19,958 bases of DNA from JBBQXY01 sp051004815 (GCA_051004815.1 JBPCJY010000115.1:1-19958), one strand, 5' to 3'; positions 1 through 7,380 are shown, numbered from the stretch's first letter. Numbers and translations are program-made. The notes: generated by a model not told the origin, from the sequence alone.

Positions 1-44
1 GCTATATATAAGTGAAGTGGTATGCCCGCCCTGCCCCTCGCCTT

Positions 45-112
45 GTCATTCTGAGCGCCGCGAAGAATCTCTCGTGGGCCGGACGCGGATTCTTCGCGGC
101 GCTCAGAATGAC
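45..112. repeat. Perfect 25-bp inverted repeat (palindromic intergenic element)
   Basis: Arms at 45-69 and 88-112 are exact reverse complements (25 of 25), with an 18-nt loop at 70-87. The arm begins GTCATTCTGAGCGCCGCG. RNA from either strand would form a very stable hairpin. No run of T follows, so it does not look like a standard terminator. Short open frames run through it but have no ribosome site. It looks like an interspersed REP- or MITE-like repeat; that is inference, since only one copy is in the window. Directly after it, GGGCATCAGG occurs twice (about 118-127 and 135-144). Confidence 0.8.
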
Positions 113-308
113 AGCCTGGGGCATCAGGCGGGGGGGCATCAGGTCCTACGTCTTGCAACCAGGTTTCTCGATAAGCTCTAAATCATGCAATGTGCGGTTG
201 CTACGGTTGAGGTGGTAATATGTCAGTAACAGAGGTTGGTGGAAATTACAAAAGGACAGAGGAAACGCTTGTAGTCTCATCATAGTTGGCATCGAAAGGA
301 GCTTTTGC
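113..308. other. Leader region upstream of the first hydrolase gene
   Basis: No gene is convincing here. A weak sigma-70-like pair is present: TTGCAA at 153-158 and TCTAAA at 177-182, spacing 18. A good ribosome binding site (AAAGGAG, about 295-301) lies just before the ATG at 309. Nothing else is recognisable. Confidence 0.35.
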
Positions 309-1022
309 ATGAAACATCCCATCGTTTTCATTCATGGTTCGGGCGATAGTAGACGTATCTGGCGCCTACAACTTGAACAACTCGGCGAGGTGTACGCGCT
401 GTATGCCGTCGATCTACCGGGTCATGGACAACGCCCTGACACCTTGCCAATGGAAGCCACAGTGCAGGATTACACGGAAGCGGTTTACGAGATTATGCGG
501 AACGAATTGCAGCTCAATGCTCCTATTATCGCGGGACACTCGCTGGGTGGAGCGATAGCACTCTCATTGGCGTTAGAACACGGCTCAGCATTGGGAGGGC
601 TTATACTCATTGGTACAGGAGCACGCCTGCGCGTGCTGGAATCCTCGCTTGAGGCTGCTCGCACTGCGCCGCAAGAGGCACGCACTCAATTAGTACGGAT
701 GGGCTTTACACGGGATGCAGCCGCTACCCTTCCCCAGGCGGTGATAAGCGAACAGGTTACACCGCCATCGAACACGCTGTATCGCGACCTCGCCGCCTGT
801 AATATCTTTGATTGTATGGCTCGGCTGCACGAAATTTCGCTGCCAACGTTGATTATCTGCGGCGCGGATGATAGTGCAACGCCCGTAAAATACAGCCAGT
901 ATTTGCACGATCATATTGCTGGTTCGACCTTGCGCATCATACCTGACGCGGGTCACTATGTCTTTCGTGAGCAACCGGAGGCGGTAAATCAGGCAATGGA
1001 AGAGTGGTTGCAGCAGCTTTAA
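309..1022 (+). CDS. Alpha/beta-fold hydrolase
   Basis: This 237-aa protein is a compact single-domain alpha/beta hydrolase, probably a cytosolic esterase, lipase-like or lactonase enzyme; the substrate cannot be told. Visible signatures are the oxyanion-hole segment FIHGSGDS (residues 7-14), DLPGHG (35-40), the nucleophile elbow GHSLGG with Ser78, the acid in GADDSATP (Asp188 best fits the family spacing), and His216 in PDAGHYVF. All three catalytic residues are therefore present. There is no signal peptide. The ATG at 309 has AAAGGAG 7 nt upstream. The gene stands alone; about 135 nt with its own candidate promoter separate it from yebC. Family assignment is firm, substrate unknown. Confidence 0.93.
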   Translation: MKHPIVFIHGSGDSRRIWRLQLEQLGEVYALYAVDLPGHGQRPDTLPMEATVQDYTEAVYEIMRNELQLNAPIIAGHSLGGAIALSLALEHGSALGGLILIGTGARLRVLESSLEAARTAPQEARTQLVRMGFTRDAAATLPQAVISEQVTPPSNTLYRDLAACNIFDCMARLHEISLPTLIICGADDSATPVKYSQYLHDHIAGSTLRIIPDAGHYVFREQPEAVNQAMEEWLQQL

Positions 1023-1027
1023 CCCCC

Positions 1028-1057
1028 TCGACGCTCAGTACCAACTCATGTTACAAT
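1028..1057 (+). promoter_or_regulatory. Candidate sigma-70 promoter of yebC-ruvC-ruvA
   Basis: An extended -10 element, TG-T-TACAAT, occupies 1049-1057. TCGACG at 1028-1033 is a 4-of-6 match to the -35 box with an 18-nt spacer. Transcription would start near 1064, giving a leader of about 95 nt before yebC. A second, weaker -10-like TAAAAT lies at about 1134. Confidence 0.4.
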
Positions 1058-1157
1058 ACACCCAACACATTTTATTCGAGGCACTATTCGGTAGGTAGGT
1101 ACACGCTGAGGCAATTATTTATAACCATCGACCTAAAATAGAGTAGGGGGCATTGAT

Positions 1158-1922
1158 ATGTCAGGACATTCAAAGTGGGCGCAAATTCGCCGCTCGAAAG
1201 GCGTCAACGATGCGCGTAGAGGCCAACTGTTCACCCGACTGGGACGTGAAATCGTCGTCGCGGTACGCGAGGGTGGTGGTGGCGATCCCGATGCGAATTT
1301 TCGACTCCGTATGGCAATACAGCGGGCGCGTGACGCCAACATGCCAATGGACAACATTGATCGCACAATTAAGCGTTCCCTTGGTGGCGCGGAGGGAGCA
1401 GGACTGCAAGAAATCACCTACGAGGGGTACGGGCCTGGTGGTACAGCTATGTTGGTCAATACGCTGACCGAAAATCGCAACCGCACGGTGGCCGAGGTGC
1501 GCAACGCCTTTAACCGCAACGGCGGTAATATGGGCGAGAATGGCTGCGTGGACTGGCTCTTTGAGGCGAAGGGCGTGATCGAGGTAGAGATAGAAGGTCA
1601 TGATCCCGATGAACTTTCCTTGGAGGCCATCGATTTTGGCGCGGATGATGCCGACCCGGTGGGGGCTGATGATGAAGTTTTAATCATCTATACCGATCCC
1701 AGCGACCTTGAACAGGTGCGACAGGGTCTCGAAGCGAAAAAGTATAAGGTAGTCAAAGCTGAAAGCACCATGATTCCCAAAACCAAGGTCGAGTTGAACG
1801 AGGAGAAGGTTGCCCATCAGATCATGCGCCTGGTCGAGAAACTCGAAGACCTGGATGACGTGCAAAATGTCTATTCAAATGCTGACTTCCCAGAAGAATT
1901 CGCAGCTTCGTTTGAGGGATAA
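1158..1922 (+). CDS. yebC: YebC/TACO1 family protein
   Basis: This 254-aa protein has the usual family length. It opens with the hallmark MSGHSKWAQIRRSKGVNDARRG and carries the conserved GYGPGGTA and MGENGCVDWLFE segments. The acidic C-terminal domain ends in VYSNADFPEE. YebC proteins were long annotated as transcription regulators. More recent work describes them as ribosome-acting factors that relieve stalling at proline-rich stretches, and the mitochondrial relative TACO1 has a similar role. The ATG at 1158 follows TAGGGGG at 1144-1150. The gene is followed at once by ruvC, an order seen in many bacteria. Its stop codon overlaps an alternative upstream ATG for ruvC at 1922. Confidence 0.97.
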   Translation: MSGHSKWAQIRRSKGVNDARRGQLFTRLGREIVVAVREGGGGDPDANFRLRMAIQRARDANMPMDNIDRTIKRSLGGAEGAGLQEITYEGYGPGGTAMLVNTLTENRNRTVAEVRNAFNRNGGNMGENGCVDWLFEAKGVIEVEIEGHDPDELSLEAIDFGADDADPVGADDEVLIIYTDPSDLEQVRQGLEAKKYKVVKAESTMIPKTKVELNEEKVAHQIMRLVEKLEDLDDVQNVYSNADFPEEFAASFEG

Positions 1923-2008
1923 TGGAGGGGCGCAAGTCATTGCGCCTCGGCACTATGACCACAGCCCAATCCATACGAGTCATCGGCCAAAGGCGAAAGG
2001 ATGTTTTC

Positions 2009-2536
2009 ATGGGTGATGTTTCACCTGGCGGTCAGCGTATCGCACTGGGTATTGATCCAGGGACCGCTATTGTAGGGTACGCGGTGGTGGAAGCCAGAGG
2101 CGATGAACTACGTATGATTGTCTGCGATGTGATTACTACCCCTGCTCGTATGCCGTTCGCGGAACGCTTGCAGCATATTTATGCACAGCTGATTCAGGTT
2201 ATCGACACGTATCATCCGCTAGAAGCCGCCATGGAAGAGCTTTTCTTCGCGAAAAATGCGCGAACCGCAATGACGGTTGGGCAGGCTCGCGGTGTAGCCA
2301 TGTTGGCTCTAGCGAATGGTGGTCTGCCTATTTCCGAATATACGCCCAAGCAGGTGAAGCAAGCAGTGACCGGCTACGGTGCGGCCAACAAAGATCAAGT
2401 GGGCGAGATGGTGCGTATCCTGCTAAAGCTTCCATCCATCCCGCGACCCGATGACGCTGCCGATGCTGCCGCGGTGGCCATCTGCCACCTGCACACGGCC
2501 AGCATCCTCACCAGTGATTTTCTTAAATTGAGGTAG
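2009..2536 (+). CDS. ruvC: Holliday junction resolvase RuvC
   Basis: RuvC is the endonuclease that cuts Holliday junctions symmetrically after RuvAB branch migration. From the ATG at 2009 the product is 175 aa, close to the family norm. The RNase H-like active site is complete: Asp16 in LGIDPGT, Glu76 in MEELFFAKNARTA, and Asp149 and Asp152 in RPDDAADAAA. I chose 2009 because GAAAGGA lies 7 nt upstream and the core beta strand follows within 10 residues. An in-frame ATG at 1922 overlaps the yebC stop and would add 29 residues (MEGRKSLRLG...) unlike the family. Part of the yebC-ruvC-ruvA run. Confidence 0.96.
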   Translation: MGDVSPGGQRIALGIDPGTAIVGYAVVEARGDELRMIVCDVITTPARMPFAERLQHIYAQLIQVIDTYHPLEAAMEELFFAKNARTAMTVGQARGVAMLALANGGLPISEYTPKQVKQAVTGYGAANKDQVGEMVRILLKLPSIPRPDDAADAAAVAICHLHTASILTSDFLKLR

Positions 2537-2597
2537 CTCAAACAATCTCCACCATACCGCTAAATAATTCAGAAGAGATTAGGCAAGAGAAGATAAG

Positions 2598-3191
2598 ATG
2601 ATTGCTAGCATCCATGGCATACTCGAAGCATGTCACGCCGACCAGGCTATTATACGTGTCGGGGGTTTTAGTGTGCGAGTCTTCGCACCTACTTCGACAC
2701 TCAAACGATTCAACGAAACCGGTATGGAAGTCACGCTCCACACGCATTTCCATGTACGTGAAGATGGCATGATGCTCTATGGCTTTTCCAGTGCGGAAGA
2801 TCGCGACGCTTTTGAGCAACTGATCGCTGTCAGTGGCGTAGGCCCCAAAGTCGCTTTGGCCCTGCTGTCGTTTATGGACGCTCGCACGCTGTTTAAGGCT
2901 ATCGCTGATGAGGATCAGCAGCGACTCGCCCTTGCTCCTGGCGTAGGGAAACGGCTGGCGGCGCGTTTGGTGCTTGAATTGAAAGGGAAGTTGCCTTCGC
3001 TGGCTATACTGGGTGGAGGCGCAAGCGGCTATACCTCTGGCAAGACACAAGCTGAGGTATTGGAGGCGTTGATAGGGTTGGGCTACTCGGCATCAGAGGC
3101 GCAAGCGGCCTTGGGGAAGATTCCGCAAGAGCAGAATATGACTTTGGAGCAACAAATCACTTTTGCCTTGCGCTCTTTTTCGCGTGAATAA
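2598..3191 (+). CDS. ruvA: Holliday junction branch migration protein RuvA
   Basis: RuvA is the tetrameric protein that binds Holliday junctions and loads the RuvB motor. The 197-aa product has the normal three parts. An N-terminal OB fold (about 1-62) has the typical MIASIHGILE start. Two helix-hairpin-helix motifs follow: LIAVSGVGPKVALALLS (75-91) and LALAPGVGKRLAARLVLELKG (about 110-130). The flexible linker leads to the RuvB-binding domain III (about 151-196). It follows ruvC after 61 nt and probably shares its transcript. The ribosome site (AGAGAAGA) is modest. ruvB is not next: the following gene is convergent, so RuvB must be encoded elsewhere. Confidence 0.97.
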   Translation: MIASIHGILEACHADQAIIRVGGFSVRVFAPTSTLKRFNETGMEVTLHTHFHVREDGMMLYGFSSAEDRDAFEQLIAVSGVGPKVALALLSFMDARTLFKAIADEDQQRLALAPGVGKRLAARLVLELKGKLPSLAILGGGASGYTSGKTQAEVLEALIGLGYSASEAQAALGKIPQEQNMTLEQQITFALRSFSRE

Positions 3192-3197
3192 TCCAAA

Positions 3198-3231
3198 GGG
3201 AAGGATTGCGAGTACTCGCGCAATCCTTCCC
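3198..3231. terminator. Hairpin between convergent ruvA and GNAT genes
   Basis: A 13-bp perfect stem (GGGAAGGATTGCG at 3198-3210, complement at 3219-3231) encloses an 8-nt loop. It sits in the 47-nt gap between two converging genes, so it can serve both strands. A T tract is lacking on either side. It may be a weak or factor-assisted terminator, or an mRNA 3'-end stabiliser. Confidence 0.6.
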
Positions 3232-3238
3232 TGGCATG

Positions 3239-4162
3239 TTATAGCTTGCGTTCGGCCTCGATGTAGGTGGGGCCTGCCTCTATAAAGCCCAGGCGATGAT
3301 AGAGATTCACTGCCGGAATACCCAATGTGACGTAGAGAATAACGGTAGAATAGCCCAATTCCTGGAGCCGCTGCATAGATTTGACGGCTAACAATTGTCC
3401 CAGACCAACATGGCGAAACGATGGAGCCACCGCGAGGTGACGAATGCGGGGTACGCCGCGCTCCAGGTGGGCCATAATCGCACCCGCCAGTTGAAAGCGA
3501 TCGAGGGAATGTTCCGTCACGAAACAGCCCTCCGGTATAAAGGGTCCCATGCGTCCCTCTTGAATAGCGCGTACTTCGGCACGCCAACCGGCCATGTCGG
3601 CGTGGAGGTAATCAGGCCCATTGGCATATGAGCGCTGCAACAGTGTCCCTATCGATTCCGTGTCATTGCCTGTCAAGGGTCGCACGCGTAGCGAGGGGGG
3701 TAAGGGCAATAAAGGGACAGATACCTGGGTTGAAGCCATCATGCCCGTTCTGCGACGCAATTCTTGAAAGCCGGTCGCGGCAAAGGAGGCGATATACGCG
3801 GCAGGATAGGTTGCCTTTAAGTGGCGTGCATTAAGAGAGGCAGAGCGAACGAGGGATTCCGTGACGACCTGGGCCGCGACACTTCCACCAGCTTCTGGCA
3901 GTAACACGAGACCATCTAATTCAGCGGTATCGTCCGCTAAAAAGAAACGTAGGCGTCCTATCGGGGTATCATCGCGCCAAAGGATGTAGCGTTGAGCTTG
4001 CTGTTCCGTACCTTCCTCTTTGTAACGGACAATTTGGGAGTCTTCGCTTTCAAAAGGCATCTGGTCTGCACTGCGCCGTGTCACCGATACCCAGATGGCG
4101 GCATCCTCGGGGCCAGCTTGTTTCCATTCCACCGTGTTGCGAGTTGTCTCTGGATTGAGCAT
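3239..4162 (-). CDS. Tandem-GNAT-fold N-acetyltransferase
   Basis: From the ATG at 4162 the product is 307 aa, long enough for two GNAT lobes. The C-terminal lobe (about 150-307) carries the acetyl-CoA signature HLAVAPSFRHVGLGQLLAVK, with the RHVGLG pyrophosphate loop, and ends with NLYHRLGFIEAG, typical of the family. The N-terminal lobe (about 10-140) has a GNAT-like strand pattern (TPIGRLRFF, AELDGLVLLP) but no good loop motif, so it may be inactive. The start at 4162 is chosen because GAGAGGAG lies 5 nt upstream. A GTG at 4177 would place the ribosome site inside the gene. It is convergent with ruvA and has its own promoter near 4300. The substrate (amine, amino acid or protein N-terminus) is unknown. 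Confidence 0.88.
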   Translation of the reverse strand: MLNPETTRNTVEWKQAGPEDAAIWVSVTRRSADQMPFESEDSQIVRYKEEGTEQQAQRYILWRDDTPIGRLRFFLADDTAELDGLVLLPEAGGSVAAQVVTESLVRSASLNARHLKATYPAAYIASFAATGFQELRRRTGMMASTQVSVPLLPLPPSLRVRPLTGNDTESIGTLLQRSYANGPDYLHADMAGWRAEVRAIQEGRMGPFIPEGCFVTEHSLDRFQLAGAIMAHLERGVPRIRHLAVAPSFRHVGLGQLLAVKSMQRLQELGYSTVILYVTLGIPAVNLYHRLGFIEAGPTYIEAERKL

Positions 4163-4287
4163 AGGTACTCCTCTCACTTCATTGATGTGTGATGTGCGGC
4201 GTGCATCTCATGACTTAGACGATTCAAGTGGGTATTTATAAAAAATCTCGTCGTCAAAAACCGGACGTGATAGCATCTTGTATTAAA

Positions 4288-4316
4288 AGTATACGCCAAA
4301 GTAGTGCTGTACTCAA
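4288..4316 (-). promoter_or_regulatory. Sigma-70-like promoter for the GNAT gene
   Basis: Reading the minus strand, TTGAGT (4316-4311), a 17-nt spacer and TATACT (4293-4288) make a strong match. The start point would be near 4281, leaving a leader of about 120 nt before the ATG at 4162. Confidence 0.55.
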
Positions 4317-4322
4317 GAGCCA

Positions 4323-4351
4323 CCAGGGGCGACCGCAAGGGATCGCCCTGG
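4323..4351. repeat. Small GC-rich hairpin in divergent intergenic region
   Basis: CCAGGGGCGA (4323-4332) pairs with TCGCCCTGG (4343-4351), leaving one bulged G and a 10-nt loop. It lies just beyond the -35 box of the GNAT promoter. It could be an interspersed repeat or a roadblock between the divergent transcripts; nothing in the sequence decides this. Confidence 0.45.
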
Positions 4352-4389
4352 CAATCATTCACAGACCCTGTATGCGATTTCGGGTGCTA

Positions 4390-4418
4390 TTGCATAGGGA
4401 ATGAGCATATGATATGCT
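4390..4418 (+). promoter_or_regulatory. Candidate promoter with palindromic operator for the ABM-like gene
   Basis: TTGCAT (4390-4395), a 17-nt spacer and TATGCT (4413-4418) form a weak sigma-70 promoter. A perfect 15-bp dyad, AGCATAT-G-ATATGCT (4404-4418), covers the whole -10 box. A repressor bound there would block the promoter. The start point would be about 4425, with GCGGAGAG and the ATG at 4452 downstream. Confidence 0.35.
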
Positions 4419-4451
4419 TCCGATCAGACGAGAAACTGAGCGGAGAGATGC

Positions 4452-5123
4452 ATGGAGCTATTAGTTGTAACGCTGGCCCATACGATGGTTGACAAAGAAG
4501 CTGACGGATTGGCACGTATCCACCTGATTGCCGACACTGTCCGCAATGCGCCCGGCCTGGTTACATCCCGCTTTTACCGCAGCAGAGGACAAGAATCATA
4601 CTATTTCTTGCTCACCACCTGGGAAGATGAGGAGAGTTGGCAGAAAGCACAGGAACGGCATAATCCCAAGCAACTCTTGCTGGGGTCTGCTATGGAGATA
4701 CTGATCGCGGTACCGGAGCAATGGTTAATGCGTTACCTTTGGGGCTATAGCCGACCAGCCGCCGAACCGATTCTCGCAGCCGCACACCTCGCGACTATTC
4801 GTGCCGATCAGGCCGAGCGCACGCAACGCGGTTGGATTGAGAGTTTGCGACGACAGGCAGTGCAACCATCGTTAGCTTTTTCGTTTCTTGCGCGGGGCAT
4901 GAATGAGCCTACACCACTACCAGCAGAGCTTACCGCAACCAGGCCAGTCAATATGCCGCACGAAGATACCCCTTATCAGCAAGGCTCCGTCTTTCTTAAT
5001 TTGCTCAGTTGGGCCAGTGAGGCTGATCGAGAAGAGTTCTATGCCGATCAGAACTATCTTGCGATTAGCCGTTTTCTCAGTAGTGTAGGCATTATCCAGA
5101 TACTTACGCTTGATCCACTGTAA
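4452..5123 (+). CDS. Tandem dimeric alpha-beta barrel (ABM-like) protein
   Basis: The 223-aa product appears to hold two ferredoxin-like barrel units of the antibiotic-biosynthesis-monooxygenase type. The first (about 1-85) shows the usual pattern PGLVTSRFYRSRGQESYYF followed by LLTTWEDEESWQKAQERHN and a closing strand. The second (about 105-223) ends with FLNLLSWASEADREEFYADQ, again the W-x-S/D-x-E pattern, and a final strand IIQILTLDPL. Such proteins range from heme-degrading or quinol monooxygenases to enzymes of unknown role; no cofactor residues can be assigned here. The ATG at 4452 follows GCGGAGAG. The gene is convergent with the next one, with only 5 nt between stop codons. Family call is by pattern only. 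Confidence 0.6.
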   Translation: MELLVVTLAHTMVDKEADGLARIHLIADTVRNAPGLVTSRFYRSRGQESYYFLLTTWEDEESWQKAQERHNPKQLLLGSAMEILIAVPEQWLMRYLWGYSRPAAEPILAAAHLATIRADQAERTQRGWIESLRRQAVQPSLAFSFLARGMNEPTPLPAELTATRPVNMPHEDTPYQQGSVFLNLLSWASEADREEFYADQNYLAISRFLSSVGIIQILTLDPL

Positions 5124-5128
5124 GGATG

Positions 5129-5554
5129 CTAATCGTCTGAACTTTCGGCGACAGGCTTTTTATAATATTTATAGAGCTCCATACGAAGCAACTCTCGGTT
5201 CGCCCACAACTGACTGGGGAAAGTGTGATATTCTCCATCGCATAGAGGGACAGGGCTACTGCACTTGCGATGGGGGGTGAGCCTGAAACGGATGGTCGTG
5301 CCATTGATTTCGATCCAGATATGACGACGCGTATAGCCAGTACCCCATTTTAGAAGAATGATGGAGTCATATTCTTCAAATTGCCCTTTCCGCCTCAGTT
5401 CATCCTTATTGATCTCCTGGAGCATTTGAGCCAGTCCGCTGTCCCGTAGCACGCGCTTGGCATTCTCACGCACGGCTAAGCGTTGCGCTTCCGCTTCCTG
5501 AGCGAGAAGCTCTTTTTCAAGTTGATTATTGTCTTGAGTCGTAATAGTCGCCAC
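5129..5554 (-). CDS. Conserved-looking protein of unknown function
   Basis: This 141-aa cytosolic protein is not recognised. Residues about 8-55 are charged and probably helical or coiled coil (QLEKELLAQEAEAQRLAVRE). The remainder looks like a small beta-rich domain (IILLKWGTGYTRR, IWIEINGTTIRFRL) followed by a helix and a Lys/Asp-rich tail. It starts 23 nt after the response regulator stop on the same strand, so the two are very likely cotranscribed and may act together. The only reasonable start is GTG at 5554. Its purine-rich site AGGAAG touches the start codon with no spacer, which would make initiation poor unless a downstream non-standard codon is used. Confidence 0.7.
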   Translation of the reverse strand: MATITTQDNNQLEKELLAQEAEAQRLAVRENAKRVLRDSGLAQMLQEINKDELRRKGQFEEYDSIILLKWGTGYTRRHIWIEINGTTIRFRLTPHRKCSSPVPLCDGEYHTFPSQLWANRELLRMELYKYYKKPVAESSDD

Positions 5555-5577
5555 CTTCCTGAGAAATTACTGGAGCT

Positions 5578-6681
5578 TCAATATACCTGTTGCTCGTACT
5601 CCGCGAAGCCATCCTCGCCAGTAAAGTATAACAAGTCTTGTAAAGCGCGACCATTCATAGCAAAAGAGAAGGATGGTGGGTAGAGGAAGAAAGATGGTGT
5701 GCTGGTTGCGGAAGTTCGCTCGGCAGCATGACCTTTATCGCGTGGCGAAGAAATATAGCTGATATTCGAGTTGGATTGTTTGGCATTGCGCTTGGCCTCA
5801 GCCGCGAGGTAACTCACTTCCTGGATACTGTGCGGACGGCGTACCTGGTTATTGACGACGCCAATAGAGAGCGAAACCAGTGGAAATTGATAGGGGCGTC
5901 CTTTACGGTCTACGCCGCTAATGGAGCCACGGCGCAAGTCTTCGGAACGATAAAGTGCGGCACTGCCCTCTTTATACCTGCCAGAGATATGCTGACAGAG
6001 GAGAGAGGCGCGACCAGGGGTAGTGACCACGACAAAGTCGTCACCACCGACATGCCCAACAAAATCCTCGCCATTGCCATATTCGTAGACCACGCTTTGA
6101 CAGGTACGCCCTACTAACAGGATCATCTCATTGCCGGTCAGGAAACCATACACATCATTGAAAGCTTTGAAGTTGTCAAGATCGAGATAAAGAATACTCC
6201 ACGGGTCTGTACTGCCGAGTTTGTAATTGATTGCCCGTACTACCTGTAAGCCGCCGGGGAGTCCGGTAAGGGGAGAGAGGCAGCTCTGTTCTACGCGCCG
6301 CAATTGCCTGCGCACGCGTGCCAATAACTCATGGACATCGAAGGGTTTCGTGATATAGCCATCTACATCTTCATCATACGCACGAATCTTGGCCATGGGG
6401 TCATCCAAAGAACTCAAGGCAATAACGGGAATGTGCATGCTCTTGGGATGGTTGCGCAGACGCGACATAACCTGATACCCATCGAGCGAAGATGCTTCAT
6501 CGGCACCTCCACGAGATAGTTGAATATCCAAAATAATGAGTTGCGGCATTTCACGTAGCGCAAATTGTACAGCATCTTTGCCGTTAAGGACAGTTGTTAC
6601 CTGGTATCCCTCGGTCTCTAACGTTGCACGCAATGCTCTGGCGACCGACTGATCGTCCTCGACGACTAAAATGTTGACCAT
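5578..6681 (-). CDS. Response regulator with divergent GGDEF domain (GGDDF)
   Basis: The 367-aa product joins a receiver domain (about 1-125) to a diguanylate-cyclase-type domain (about 135-310). The receiver has the acidic pair Glu8-Asp9 (with Asp10), phospho-acceptor Asp52 (IILDIQLS), Ser90 and Lys112 (ITKPF). About ten extra residues (SRGGADEASS) follow Asp52. The second domain has YLDLDNFKAFNDVYG, the signature GGDDF (212-216) and SLSIGV. Departures from active cyclases are Ser in place of the first Asp of DxLTGLP, Asp for Glu in the signature, and no RxxD inhibitory site (Asn203 where Arg is expected). It may be a weak cyclase, a GTP or c-di-GMP sensor, or inactive. No sensor kinase is adjacent. 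Upstream TAGGAGC supports the ATG at 6681. Confidence 0.92.
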   Translation of the reverse strand: MVNILVVEDDQSVARALRATLETEGYQVTTVLNGKDAVQFALREMPQLIILDIQLSRGGADEASSLDGYQVMSRLRNHPKSMHIPVIALSSLDDPMAKIRAYDEDVDGYITKPFDVHELLARVRRQLRRVEQSCLSPLTGLPGGLQVVRAINYKLGSTDPWSILYLDLDNFKAFNDVYGFLTGNEMILLVGRTCQSVVYEYGNGEDFVGHVGGDDFVVVTTPGRASLLCQHISGRYKEGSAALYRSEDLRRGSISGVDRKGRPYQFPLVSLSIGVVNNQVRRPHSIQEVSYLAAEAKRNAKQSNSNISYISSPRDKGHAAERTSATSTPSFFLYPPSFSFAMNGRALQDLLYFTGEDGFAEYEQQVY

Positions 6682-7351
6682 GAGTGCTCCTAGCTCTACA
6701 TTTCACAAGTACTACAATGAGTATACTCCACGAATGTCTCTTTTGCTACCTGACATAACGTTATTGCAGCGACGCTTCACAGCAAACACAAAGCTATTGT
6801 GCATCTCATACCAATAGATAGATGCACGTTACAGTTGGTATAGCGATGTATCTACCACAAAGAAGCCTGGCACTTGTTCTCTGACGATTACACTTTCTGA
6901 GCGCGGCAACGTCAGGAAAAGTAACGCTAGAGCAATACCGAGTTGACAAGTATTTACGAGCATAATTGGTCGATACCCAGCCCCTAAAAGGATACCGCAC
7001 AAGTGGAGCGAAGCATGAGAGGAGGAGTCAATGAAATAAAGTTATCCGTGAGGATTGTCTCCTAGCTCTCACCATTTGTAAAAAGTGAACCTTCGCCAAA
7101 TGTACATGGTACTTTAGCGAAAAATAGGCTTTGTCCTATCTGGGTTAGCAAACGCGATGGGCATACACAAAAATGTGTATGTCTTTGCTCTAAAGTATAA
7201 CATTCTTCAAGGCATATGCAAAGCGTTTAGCCATGCAATTTCCCACGCAGACATTGTGATTCGTCTAAACTCATTGCTAATCTCTCAAAATGTAACATTT
7301 TCTATTACTTTTGGTACACATTGTGCGTTCTGCCTGTCTGAGTGCAGATAG
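6682..7351. other. Long AT-rich intergenic region between divergent genes
   Basis: No convincing gene is present; the open frames here have odd composition and no good ribosome sites. On the minus side, TATACT (6725-6720) inside the palindrome GAGTATACTC is a possible -10 for the response regulator, without a good -35. Dyads seen: 6799-6806 with 6820-6827 (8 bp); 6808-6814 with 6835-6841 (7 bp, competing with the first); an imperfect stem at 7092-7121; and 7162-7169 with 7174-7181 (8 bp, AAAA loop). A textbook AGGAGG precedes the minimal frame ATG-AAA-TAA at 7031-7039. Small RNA or leader elements are possible but unproven. Confidence 0.5.
7287..7301. promoter_or_regulatory. 15-bp AT-rich dyad, possible operator
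   Basis: AAAATGT-A-ACATTTT is a perfect palindrome with a single central base. It lies about 50 bp upstream of the -35 box of the hydrolase-XPB promoter, a common position for an activator or repressor site. No regulator can be assigned. Confidence 0.35.
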
Positions 7352-7380
7352 TTGACTCAATGGCAATCCTGCGATAAGAT
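7352..7380 (+). promoter_or_regulatory. Sigma-70-like promoter of the hydrolase-XPB operon
   Basis: TTGACT (7352-7357), a 17-nt spacer and TAAGAT (7375-7380) are well placed. The start point would be near 7387, 37 nt before the ribosome site at 7424. This also argues that the long open frame beginning at 7352 is not the true start of the hydrolase. Confidence 0.55.

Noticed and set aside
1922..2008. 29-residue N-terminal extension of RuvC from the ATG overlapping the yebC stop
   Set aside because: The ATG at 2009 has a good ribosome site and gives normal RuvC length; the extension is basic and unlike the family.
4163..4177. GTG start for the GNAT gene five codons upstream
   Set aside because: The ribosome site GAGAGGAG lies between this GTG and the ATG at 4162, so the ATG is the better start.
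5728..6117. Plus-strand frame of 129 codons inside the response-regulator gene
   Set aside because: It is antisense to the conserved GGDEF-type domain and has no independent support.
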